Part shown: one piece after another, positions 8,286 to 14,437 of the stretch
How positions within the stretch are numbered: the first letter of the stretch is position 1
How the letters are laid out: every line of letters begins with the position of its first letter
Assembly (NCBI GenBank): GCA_903921405.1
Contig: CAIXPV010000045.1
Coordinates: 1-14,437 of the forward strand
Length of the DNA: 14,437 nucleotides
Source: an uncultured Actinomycetes bacterium
Lineage (GTDB): Bacteria > Actinomycetota > Actinomycetes > Nanopelagicales > Nanopelagicaceae
Reading direction: 5' to 3'
Position numbers and translations under genes: made by a program
Notes under the pieces: model-generated
Databases searched by the model: none
Told to the model about the DNA's origin: nothing
The model's input: only the letters and a program-made list of their open reading frames with translations

Positions 8286-10372
8286 ACCAACGTTCACGAC
8301 TAAACCTCATGGTTGTTCAAATTCTGATTGTTTCCTTGATGGTTGCACTCTTTGGCAGATTGTTTTACTTACAAGTGGCAGCCGGTCCCAAATATAAGAA
8401 TGCGGCTTTGAGCATTCAAAGTCGTGATGTCGTTTCACCAGCTAATAGAGGCTTAATAGTTGATTCATCAGGTGTTCCTTTAGCCCTTAATAAGGTGGGT
8501 CTGGCCATTACTATCGACCGAATCGCAATCGATAAGCAGCCCGATAAAGGCGTGGCGGTCATGCAGCGCCTTAGCAAGCTGCTGAAATTAAAGTACAACG
8601 ATGTCTATCGAAATACACGTTTGTGCGGTGAATTGCCAAAAGGACAAAAGGCGGGATGTTGGACAGGTTCGCGTTATCAACCGATTCCAATTACTAAAGA
8701 GGCATCTCCTGACATTGCTTTGCAGATAGTGGAACGCTCTGATCAGTTTCCGGGAGTTGATGCCGCTCCTGTGGCAATTCGTAACTACCCAGGTAACGCT
8801 GGTGTTAACGGTGCGCACGTGCTTGGTTACGTTGGCCCTATGACTGAAACGGATCTTGCTACAGGAAATGGAAAGGCGTATTTTCGTAGTGAGACGATTG
8901 GAAAATCTGGTTTAGAGATTGAGTACGACTCTTATCTGCGAGGGATTCCTGGAATCAAAACTCTCATTGTTGACCGCAAAGAGGCAATCACCGCTCAGGG
9001 ACAAAATACTGCGCCAATTGCTGGTGATCACTTAGTGACTTCGATCGATGCTCGTTTACAAGGCGCAGTTGAAGTCGCACTTGCCGATGCAGTAAAGCGT
9101 GGGCGAGCAAATGGATATACATCGGATTCAGGTGCCGCCGTTGTTATGGATGTTAAGACAGGTCGAATTTTGGCGTTAGCGTCCTATCCAACATATGACC
9201 CCAATGCCTTTGAAAAAGGTTTAACTGTTGCGCAGGCATCTGATTTATTTAGTGAAAAGAAGGCAGTGCCTGCTTTGTCTCGAGCGCTTCAAGGTCTGTA
9301 TGCGCCGGCATCAACTTTCAAATCCGTCTCAGTGATTGCAGCTGCAGCTGCAGGGTATGACTTAAATGCTGCGTATAACTGCCCAGCTGAAGTTCAAGTT
9401 GGAACTCGTGCATTCCAGAACTTTGAAAGTAAGTCGCAGGGAACTATGAGCTTAAAGAAGGCTATTGCAGTCTCTTGCGACACTATTTGGTATCGAATCG
9501 CATTTGATGAGTGGCTTAGAGATGGTGGTTTGCATCCAAAGACTAAGCCGAATGACTACTTCTTTAAAGCTGCTCAAGGTTTCAATATCACTCAAAAAGT
9601 TGGAATCGATCTTCCATCTGAATCGTCATCAAGACTTGCCGATAGAGATTACAAAAAGAGTTGGTATGCGGCCAATAAGGATTTCTACTGCAACTACAAA
9701 GAGCGCGCAACTAAAGCTCAACAAACGACATTTTTACTATTGCTTGCACAAGAGAACTGCGTAGATGGTGACAAGATTCGCGCCGGTGATGCCGTTAACT
9801 TTGCCATTGGCCAAGGCGATACAGTTGTTACGCCACTTAAGTTAACCCAGATGTATGCCGCAATCGCAAACGGTGGAACTATTTGGCAGATGCTAGTCGG
9901 CAAAGCAATAGTGAAAACGGACGGCACGGTTGTTAAAACAATGACACCGAAGAAACTTGGCACGCTTCCTGTAGAACCATCAACAATTAAGTTCCTACAT
10001 GGAGCACTTCGTGAGGTTGTAATCAGCGGAACTGGTGCTGGAGTGTTTTCAGGTTTTCCTATTGAAGTTAGCGGAAAGACAGGTACGGCAGAAGTTTTTG
10101 GCCGTAACTTGAACGGATCCCTTAAGGACAACACATCCTGGTTTGCATCCTTTGCGCCAAGCAAGAACCCACGCTATGCCGTTGTAATGATGGTTAGCCA
10201 AGGTGGCTTTGGTGCATCTACATCTGGTGTTGGCGTACGAAAGATTTATGAAGCCCTCTTTGGAGTTAAGGGAAATAAAGTAATTCCGGGGGCTGAGATA
10301 TTCCCAGGTGGAAAACCACCAACAAAACTACCCAAAATTTCACCAGCAACTAAACCAAAGGTAGCGCCATGA
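8282..10372 (+). CDS. mrdA: Penicillin-binding protein 2 (elongasome transpeptidase)
   Basis: This class B penicillin-binding protein crosslinks new peptidoglycan during side-wall growth, paired with RodA. The 696 residues comprise a short basic N-terminus, one membrane anchor at about 9-32, a non-catalytic pedestal domain, and a transpeptidase domain from about 255. The catalytic SxxK is STFK (S344, K347), the second motif is SCD (398-400), the SxD form usual in PBP2, and the third is KTG (599-601). Six cysteines lie outside the membrane in three close pairs (115/126, 367/399, 470/493), suggesting disulfides. The C-terminus ends in a Pro/Lys-rich tail after the domain. It overlaps mreD upstream and rodA downstream by four bases each. 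Actinobacterial databases also call this gene pbpA or pbp2; the link to mreBCD and rodA supports the elongation role over division (FtsI). Confidence 0.97.
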   Translation: MNQRSRLNLMVVQILIVSLMVALFGRLFYLQVAAGPKYKNAALSIQSRDVVSPANRGLIVDSSGVPLALNKVGLAITIDRIAIDKQPDKGVAVMQRLSKLLKLKYNDVYRNTRLCGELPKGQKAGCWTGSRYQPIPITKEASPDIALQIVERSDQFPGVDAAPVAIRNYPGNAGVNGAHVLGYVGPMTETDLATGNGKAYFRSETIGKSGLEIEYDSYLRGIPGIKTLIVDRKEAITAQGQNTAPIAGDHLVTSIDARLQGAVEVALADAVKRGRANGYTSDSGAAVVMDVKTGRILALASYPTYDPNAFEKGLTVAQASDLFSEKKAVPALSRALQGLYAPASTFKSVSVIAAAAAGYDLNAAYNCPAEVQVGTRAFQNFESKSQGTMSLKKAIAVSCDTIWYRIAFDEWLRDGGLHPKTKPNDYFFKAAQGFNITQKVGIDLPSESSSRLADRDYKKSWYAANKDFYCNYKERATKAQQTTFLLLLAQENCVDGDKIRAGDAVNFAIGQGDTVVTPLKLTQMYAAIANGGTIWQMLVGKAIVKTDGTVVKTMTPKKLGTLPVEPSTIKFLHGALREVVISGTGAGVFSGFPIEVSGKTGTAEVFGRNLNGSLKDNTSWFASFAPSKNPRYAVVMMVSQGGFGASTSGVGVRKIYEALFGVKGNKVIPGAEIFPGGKPPTKLPKISPATKPKVAP

Positions 10373-11529
10373 GTCAGATCTCTGCACGCCAACGTTTATA
10401 CCGCCGATCACGATCATCGATATTTCATGGCTTTGACCCTGTTCTGACTGCTGCAGTGGGTTTGCTGCTATTGATTGGCACTTTGTTGGTCTATGCCGCA
10501 ACGCGCGATTGGTATGCCCGCAATGGGCTAGATCCGCAGTATTACTTGAAGCGCCACATCATTAATATCGCAATCGGCGCATTACTTGCATATGGAACTA
10601 CGGTTATTGATTATCGATTGTTGCGCGCCTACACGCCGATTTTCTGGGGGTTAGGCGTTTTAGGGTTAGCAATTGTTTTGATTCCAGGCCTTGGAAGCAC
10701 TGTCAACGGTGCGCGTGCATGGATCGCTTTACCTGGCGGCTTTCAGATCCAACCAGCAGAGCTAGCCAAGATTGCAATCATTATTGGTATGTCGATGCTT
10801 TTGTCGGAGCGATCCCACGATAGCGATGAACCTACATCGCGGGATGTACTGCAAGCTTTAATTGTTGCTGGAATTCCGGTGCTACTAATTATTTTACAAC
10901 CTGACATGGGGACCGTATTTATTATTAGCGCATCCGTTGTCACGATTATCGCCGTATCTGGCGCACCATCTAAATGGGTTGCTGGGCTTTTACTCATTGC
11001 CGTGCTTGGCGCAGTTGTTGCGACTAAAACGGGAGTCATTAGTCAATATCAAATCAATCGATTGCAAACATTTGTAAATCCAAATGCAGATACGCAAGGT
11101 GCCGGATATCAACTTCGCCAAGCACGAATCACGGTTGGTTCTGGGGGATTAATCGGAACTGGATTATTTAACGGTCCTCAAACCAATGGACGTTTCGTGC
11201 CCGAACAACAGACTGACTTTATTTTTACAGTTGCCGGAGAAGAGTTAGGCTTTTTGGGAAGCGGTCTCATTCTTATTTTATATTTCATTATTTTGATGCG
11301 AGCCTTTGCAATCGCACGGCGAACCAATGACCCTTTTGGCAGGCTCATGACCACTGGCGTTATTGCCTGGTTCGCCTTTCAGCTCTTTGAAAACATCGGA
11401 ATGACCTTGGGCCTTATGCCCATGACTGGGGTGCCATTGCCCTTCATCTCATATGGTGGCTCCTCAATGTTTGCCACCCTGATCGGTTTTGGCCTTTTGC
11501 AGAACGTTCACGCTCGATCTAAGGGCTAA
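10369..11529 (+). CDS. rodA: SEDS peptidoglycan glycosyltransferase RodA
   Basis: RodA polymerises lipid II into glycan strands as the partner of PBP2. The 386 residues form a hydrophobic protein of about ten membrane helices after a basic cytoplasmic N-terminus of about 20 residues. Family motifs are QPDMGT (177-182), the large extracellular-loop pattern YQLRQARITVGSGGLIGTG, and PEQQTDFIFTVAGEELGF, in which D283 is the acidic residue matching the essential SEDS aspartate. The end has MPMTGVPLPFISYGGSSM. The ATG overlaps the PBP2 stop by four bases and has an AAAGG site 7 bases before it. RodA is preferred over FtsW because of the mre operon setting, although the two families look alike in sequence. 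It is the last gene of the elongasome unit; 160 bases without a gene follow. Confidence 0.96.
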   Translation: MSQISARQRLYRRSRSSIFHGFDPVLTAAVGLLLLIGTLLVYAATRDWYARNGLDPQYYLKRHIINIAIGALLAYGTTVIDYRLLRAYTPIFWGLGVLGLAIVLIPGLGSTVNGARAWIALPGGFQIQPAELAKIAIIIGMSMLLSERSHDSDEPTSRDVLQALIVAGIPVLLIILQPDMGTVFIISASVVTIIAVSGAPSKWVAGLLLIAVLGAVVATKTGVISQYQINRLQTFVNPNADTQGAGYQLRQARITVGSGGLIGTGLFNGPQTNGRFVPEQQTDFIFTVAGEELGFLGSGLILILYFIILMRAFAIARRTNDPFGRLMTTGVIAWFAFQLFENIGMTLGLMPMTGVPLPFISYGGSSMFATLIGFGLLQNVHARSKG

Positions 11530-11551
11530 AGTAGGTAATTTCGCCCTCCTC

Positions 11552-11560
11552 TGCCATACT
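11552..11560 (+). promoter_or_regulatory. Possible extended -10 promoter element for rne
   Basis: TG-C-CATACT at 11552-11560 resembles an extended -10 box (TGn then TATAAT-like, four of six). Transcription from here would start near 11567 and give a leader of about 120 bases before rne. I see no good -35 box, so this is a weak call; the leader could also arise by read-through from rodA. Confidence 0.25.
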
Positions 11561-11572
11561 TAGCCAACAGTT

Positions 11573-11614
11573 CAGCGCGGCTCGCGAATCCTTCGCGACA
11601 AAAGCCCAGCGCGG
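11573..11614 (+). promoter_or_regulatory. Hairpin flanked by direct repeats in the rne leader
   Basis: TCGCGAA (11582-11588) and TTCGCGA (11592-11598) are perfect inverted repeats around TCC, giving a 7-base-pair stem. The same 8-mer, CAGCGCGG, stands on each side of it at 11573-11580 and 11607-11614. There is no T-run directly after the stem, so it is not a standard terminator for the mre operon. In the RNA it would be a stable hairpin near the 5' end of the rne leader, as in other RNase E mRNAs that the enzyme regulates itself. Confidence 0.5.
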
Positions 11615-11616
11615 AC

Positions 11617-11646
11617 AGGTGAAAAAAACCTAAACGGGGATTTTTT
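11617..11646 (+). promoter_or_regulatory. A-tract/T-tract stem, possible attenuator-like element before rne
   Basis: Seven A residues at 11622-11628 can pair with six T residues at 11641-11646, with CC/GG pairs (11629-11630 with 11638-11639) extending the stem and one bulged A. An alternative small hairpin, AGGT (11617-11620) with ACCT (11628-11631), shares the same A-run, so the two are mutually exclusive. GGGGA followed by six T residues looks superficially like a terminator tail, but the GC stem is short. Function is unproven. Confidence 0.3.
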
Positions 11647-11656
11647 AACGAGATAA

Positions 11657-11672
11657 GCGCTTGAAAAAGCGC
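11657..11672 (+). promoter_or_regulatory. GAAA-tetraloop hairpin just upstream of the rne ribosome-binding site
   Basis: GCGCTT-GAAA-AAGCGC forms a perfect 6-base-pair stem closed by a GNRA tetraloop. It ends two bases before the AGAGGA site at 11675-11680, which is 9 bases from the rne ATG. This position suits control of ribosome access or of mRNA decay. A GNRA loop is a stable, commonly selected RNA fold and makes a chance inverted repeat less likely. Confidence 0.55.
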
Positions 11673-11689
11673 ATAGAGGATTTGGTGCC

Positions 11690-13789
11690 ATGGCGATTGA
11701 GCCTAAAACACCGCGCAAGCGTGCGGTGAAGAAAGCCTCTGCTAAAGCAGAGACCACAGAGATAGTTCTAGAAGAGCCGAAAAAGGCCGTGCGCAAGAAG
11801 GCCGCGCCAGTTCCGGTTCCAATATTCCAAGCAGCGCCTGAAAAGCCAGTAGCAAAGGCCGTGCGCAAGAAGGCCGCCGTTGCAGAAGCTCCAACAAGTG
11901 AGCCAGTTAAGAGTGATGCTCCTGCATCTGCTGAGGATGCCGAAGATCGTGCAAACCGTAATCGCCGTCGCCGTCGTGGTGGCCGTGGCCGCCGTAAGCC
12001 AGGCAGCGAAGTTGCCGGCACTGAAGAAGTCAGTGAAGAGAGCACAGAGGATTCAGCCGAGGGAACAACTCATCGTCGCCGTCGCCGTCGCGTAGCGGGT
12101 AGTGAGGGTGCTGCTGCTTCAGGAGAGACTGTTGAAGAAGATGGTGTTGTAACCGTTGTAAAGGTTCGCGAAGTACGTGAGCGCCCAGTGCGCCCAGCGC
12201 GTACCGAGCGCCCAGAGCGCAATGATCGTCGTGGCGCACGACGTGAGCGACCAGAGCGAAATGATCGCCAAGGTCGAAGTGAATATCGCGAGCCATATCG
12301 CAAGCGCGGAACGATTATTACCGATGGTGAATTTTTAGCTCGTCGTGAAAACGTTGATCGCGAGATGTTGGTACGCCAGATTGCCGATCGAACACAGATC
12401 GCCGTTATTGAAGATGGCGTCATGGTTGAGCACTATGTAAACCGCAATAGCAATGTTTCATACGTCGGTAACGTGTACTTAGGTCGCGTACAGAACGTCC
12501 TTCCATCGATGGAGGCCGCCTTCGTTGATATTGGTAAGGGCCGTAACGCAGTTTTATACGCTGGTGAAGTGAACTGGGATGCTGCAGGTATTTCAGAGTC
12601 AGAGCCACGCAAGATTGAAACAGTTCTAAAGAGTGGGCAAAGCGTTCTTGTACAAGTTACTAAAGATCCAATCGGGCAAAAAGGCGCTCGCCTTACTAGC
12701 CAAATTTCATTGCCAGGTCGCTATGTTGTCTATGTTCCTGGCGGCGGTATGTCTGGTATTTCAAAGCGTCTTCCTGAAACTGAACGCACACGACTAAAGG
12801 CGATTCTGAAGAATCTTATTCCTGAAGAAGCTGGCGTCATTGTTCGTACCGCTGCAGAAGGTGTCAGCGAAGAAGATTTAACCAGCGATGTGGCCCGTCT
12901 TAAAGCACAATGGGATGATATTTATACCAAGAGCCAGAATCCAAACTTTCATCCACCTGCCGCGCTCTACCAAGAGCCAGATCTTGCAGTGCGCGTAATT
13001 CGCGATATCTTCAATGAAGATTTCCGCAAGCTAACCGTTCAAGGTTCAAGCGCGTGGGATGAAGTTACAAATTACTTGGGATTCATTGCGCCAGAGTTAA
13101 CAACGAAGATTGAAAAGTACACGGGTACCGGAGATTTATTTGCCGACTTCCGCGTTGAAGAACAACTGGCGAAGGCATTTGATCGCAAGGTCTATCTGCC
13201 ATCGGGCGGATCACTTGTAATCGATCGCACCGAAGCCATGATTGTTATCGATGTTAACACCGGTAAATTTATCGGTAAGGGTGGAAACCTAGAAGAGACT
13301 GTTACTAAAAATAACTTAGAGGCGGCCGAAGAGATTGCTCGTCAGCTTCGCCTTCGCGACTTAGGTGGAATCGTTGTTATTGACTTCATCGACATGATTC
13401 TTGAATCTAACCGCGAAATGGTTCTGCGTCGCTTAGTGGAATCACTAGGCCGCGATCGCACCAAGCATCAGGTTGCCGAAGTAACTTCACTAGGACTTGT
13501 TCAAATGACACGTAAGCGTGTTGGCCAAGGACTCATTGAGGCCTTCTCAACAACGTGTGATTCTTGCAGTGGTCGTGGAATTCATATTCATATGGAGCCG
13601 GTCAAGATGAAGGCGCCAATGCCACAACTTGATGTCCCATCGTCTAAGCATGAAGATGCCGATGAGAAAGATGCCACCGAGCACGAGTTCCATGAATCTA
13701 TTAACGCCGAAGAGCCAGTAGCGCAGGAGGCCCCTAAGGGTGGCCGCAAGCGCCGCCGGGCCTCATCATCGGGCATCATTACCGCCTAA
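11690..13789 (+). CDS. rne: Ribonuclease E/G family endoribonuclease
   Basis: This endoribonuclease cuts single-stranded AU-rich RNA in mRNA decay and in rRNA and tRNA processing. The 699 residues divide into an N-terminal arm of about 205 residues, disordered and charged, then an S1 RNA-binding domain (about 255-345, YVGNVYLGRVQNV), then the catalytic core. Metal-binding aspartates are D521 (VIDVNTGK) and D565 (VIDFIDM), matching D303 and D346 of E. coli RNase E. The zinc-link CDSC (C623, C626) follows, and the protein ends in an acidic stretch and a basic tail (GGRKRRR). The arm has two Arg tracts (R92-R96, R129-R134), a duplicated KAVRKKA segment and a duplicated ERPERNDR segment. Placing the extra region before the core is usual in Actinobacteria, whereas E. 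coli has it after. AGAGGA 9 bases upstream supports the start. rng is an alternative symbol. Confidence 0.95.
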   Translation: MAIEPKTPRKRAVKKASAKAETTEIVLEEPKKAVRKKAAPVPVPIFQAAPEKPVAKAVRKKAAVAEAPTSEPVKSDAPASAEDAEDRANRNRRRRRGGRGRRKPGSEVAGTEEVSEESTEDSAEGTTHRRRRRRVAGSEGAAASGETVEEDGVVTVVKVREVRERPVRPARTERPERNDRRGARRERPERNDRQGRSEYREPYRKRGTIITDGEFLARRENVDREMLVRQIADRTQIAVIEDGVMVEHYVNRNSNVSYVGNVYLGRVQNVLPSMEAAFVDIGKGRNAVLYAGEVNWDAAGISESEPRKIETVLKSGQSVLVQVTKDPIGQKGARLTSQISLPGRYVVYVPGGGMSGISKRLPETERTRLKAILKNLIPEEAGVIVRTAAEGVSEEDLTSDVARLKAQWDDIYTKSQNPNFHPPAALYQEPDLAVRVIRDIFNEDFRKLTVQGSSAWDEVTNYLGFIAPELTTKIEKYTGTGDLFADFRVEEQLAKAFDRKVYLPSGGSLVIDRTEAMIVIDVNTGKFIGKGGNLEETVTKNNLEAAEEIARQLRLRDLGGIVVIDFIDMILESNREMVLRRLVESLGRDRTKHQVAEVTSLGLVQMTRKRVGQGLIEAFSTTCDSCSGRGIHIHMEPVKMKAPMPQLDVPSSKHEDADEKDATEHEFHESINAEEPVAQEAPKGGRKRRRASSSGIITA
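11782..11877 (+). repeat. 24-bp perfect direct repeat inside rne
   Basis: Bases 11782-11805 recur exactly at 11854-11877, a period of 72 bases, so the repeat stays in frame and encodes KAVRKKA twice. It lies in the disordered basic arm of RNase E/G. A small in-frame duplication is the simple explanation; composition alone would not give 24 identical bases. Confidence 0.9.
12206..12267 (+). repeat. 23-bp imperfect direct repeat inside rne
   Basis: Bases 12206-12228 and 12245-12267 match at 21 of 23 positions with a period of 39 bases (13 codons). Each copy encodes ERPERND followed by Arg, in the Arg-rich part of the N-terminal arm. This is a second, separate short in-frame duplication in the same arm. 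Confidence 0.85.
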
Positions 13790-13790
13790 T

Positions 13791-13825
13791 TTGAGCCTTA
13801 AGGCCTGAACGGGTAACCTTTACCC
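13791..13825 (+). promoter_or_regulatory. Candidate rpsT promoter with two palindromes
   Basis: TTGAGC (13791-13796) and TAACCT (13814-13819) are spaced by 17 bases and resemble -35 and -10 boxes. Two inverted repeats sit on top of them: GCCTTAAGGC (13795-13804) between the boxes, and GGGTAA-CCT-TTACCC (13811-13825) covering the -10 box. Transcription would start near 13826, leaving a leader of about 33 bases with GGAG (13846-13849) before the GTG. The second palindrome lacks a T-run, so it is unlikely to be a terminator for rne. Confidence 0.4.
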
Positions 13826-13858
13826 TTCATCAACTACCAGAGTCCGGAGTACCACAGC

Positions 13859-14128
13859 GTGGCAAATATCAAGTCCCAGATTAAGCGCATTAAGACCAAT
13901 GAGAAGGCACGCCTTCGCAACAAGTCAGTGAGCTCATCTATCAAGACCGCTGTCCGTAAATTCCGCGATGCAGTAACTGCTGGTGACTCAACTGCAATCA
14001 CAACTGAACTCCGCAGTGCCTCACAGGCGCTAGATGTCGCAGTTCAAAAGGGTGTTCTCCATAAGAACTCTGCAGCAAATAAGAAGTCATCAATGGCTAA
14101 GGCTGCTGCCAAAGCCGGCACACGTTAA
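13859..14128 (+). CDS. rpsT: 30S ribosomal protein S20
   Basis: S20 is a primary 16S rRNA-binding protein of the small subunit, a bundle of three helices that helps early 30S assembly. The 89 residues are full length, Lys/Arg-rich, and begin MANIKSQIKRIKTNEKARLRN, the family's N-terminal helix. ALDVAVQKGVLHKNSAANKKS is the conserved C-terminal pattern. The GTG start at 13859 has GGAG 9 bases upstream, and the next residues (ANIKS) match the known N-terminus. In E. coli S20 represses its own translation and reads from a non-AUG start; whether this GTG plays the same part here is inference. The gene lies 69 bases after rne and 32 before lepA, probably with its own promoter. rpsT-lepA pairing is usual in Actinobacteria. 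Confidence 0.98.
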   Translation: MANIKSQIKRIKTNEKARLRNKSVSSSIKTAVRKFRDAVTAGDSTAITTELRSASQALDVAVQKGVLHKNSAANKKSSMAKAAAKAGTR

Positions 14129-14160
14129 TTCTCCTAAGACTCTAAAGCGAGGCTAGGTTC

Positions 14161-14437
14161 ATGCCTGCAATTTCACTTGCTAAGGCGCCGCAACCAGCAT
14201 CAACTAATCCGGCGCAGATTCGTAACTTCTGCATTATTGCCCACATTGATCACGGCAAATCAACTCTTGCCGACCGCATGTTGGGCATTACCGAAGTAGT
14301 AGAAGCACGCAATATGCGCGCGCAGTATTTAGATCGCATGGATATCGAGCGCGAACGTGGAATCACAATTAAGTCACAGGCCGTTCGTCTGCCATGGCGC
14401 AGTGCGCTCGATGGCGGCGAATACATCTTGAACATGA
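14161..14437 (+). CDS. lepA: Elongation factor 4, LepA (3' partial)
   Basis: LepA (EF4) is a translational GTPase that binds ribosomes and has been linked to back-translocation and to 30S assembly. The window holds its first 92 codons only. After an N-terminal extension of about 20 residues (MPAISLAKAPQPASTNPAQ) the GTPase domain starts with IRNFCIIAHIDHGKSTLADRML. G1 is AHIDHGKST, and the switch region ERERGITIKSQ with its LDRMDIERERG lead-in is diagnostic for LepA rather than EF-G or TypA. The ATG at 14161 has GAGG at 14149-14152, 8 bases before it, which supports including the extension. It lies 32 bases downstream of rpsT and is probably cotranscribed with it. Confidence 0.96.
   Translation, partial: MPAISLAKAPQPASTNPAQIRNFCIIAHIDHGKSTLADRMLGITEVVEARNMRAQYLDRMDIERERGITIKSQAVRLPWRSALDGGEYILNM

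Noticed and set aside
9337..9352. TGCAGC tandem repeat in mrdA
   Set aside because: It encodes a run of alanines in the helix after the catalytic serine; a short codon repeat with no sign of wider structure.
9473..9481. SCD instead of SxN as a damaged active-site motif in PBP2
   Set aside because: SxD is the usual form in PBP2-type enzymes, including E. coli PBP2 as I recall it, so nothing is missing.
9718..10164. 148-codon open frame on the - strand inside mrdA
   Set aside because: Opposite the conserved transpeptidase domain and with no recognisable domain; a shadow frame.
11522..11547. AGGGC ... GCCCT inverted repeat at the end of rodA as a terminator
   Set aside because: Only 5 bp with a 16-base loop that includes the stop codon, and no T-run follows; too weak to call.
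11572..12045. 157-codon open frame on the - strand over the rne leader and N-terminal arm
   Set aside because: Its Arg/Pro/Ser/Ala-rich product mirrors the low-complexity arm on the other strand. It would also run through the hairpins of the leader. No independent sign of coding.
1..14437. Mobile elements, CRISPR arrays, tRNA or rRNA genes, or a defence or secondary-metabolite system
   Set aside because: Read along both strands I saw no transposase or integrase, regular spaced repeats, cloverleaf or rRNA sequence. Every open frame over 100 codons on the + strand is a known housekeeping family.

Overview
This window is a stretch of bacterial chromosome with genes packed almost edge to edge on the + strand. 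It runs clpX (5' end missing), valS, folC, a DUF4233 membrane protein, ndk, mreB, mreC, mreD, mrdA (PBP2), rodA, rne/rng, rpsT and lepA (3' end missing). The order clpX-valS-folC-DUF4233-ndk followed by mreBCD-mrdA-rodA-rne is characteristic of Actinobacteria, and DUF4233 next to folC and ndk is a strong marker of that phylum. The DNA is only moderately GC-rich, uses many A/T-ending codons and has very short intergenic gaps. This suggests a low-GC, streamlined actinobacterium such as the freshwater acI/Nanopelagicales group; that placement is inference, because no rRNA is present.

Region 1 (1-5767) holds housekeeping enzymes: the ClpX unfoldase, valyl-tRNA synthetase, folylpolyglutamate synthase, a small four-helix membrane protein and nucleoside diphosphate kinase. 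valS, folC and DUF4233 are joined by 4-base stop/start overlaps and look like one translationally coupled unit. valS and ndk lack a Shine-Dalgarno sequence, and each has the same hexamer, TAGACT, 6-7 bases before its start codon. That spacing is what a -10 box for a leaderless mRNA would have.

Region 2 (5785-11529) is a complete elongasome operon. MreB (actin-like filament), MreC (periplasmic scaffold), MreD (membrane partner), PBP2 (transpeptidase) and RodA (SEDS glycosyltransferase) together build lateral-wall peptidoglycan. Gaps are 12 and 5 bases, then 4-base overlaps. A strong ribosome-binding site lies only in front of mreB.

Region 3 (11530-14437) is about RNA and translation: an RNase E/G with a long basic, low-complexity N-terminal arm, ribosomal protein S20 and the elongation factor LepA. 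A 160-base leader before rne contains two clean hairpins, one with a GAAA tetraloop just upstream of the ribosome-binding site, and is the best candidate regulatory RNA here. The genes that usually sit between rne and rpsT in Actinobacteria (rplU, rpmA, obgE and others) are absent from this junction.

I found no mobile elements, CRISPR array, tRNA or rRNA genes, and no clearly novel system. The best leads are the rne leader, the repeated TAGACT start arrangement, the collapsed rne-rpsT junction, and small lineage-type changes in Ndk, PBP2 and RNase E/G.
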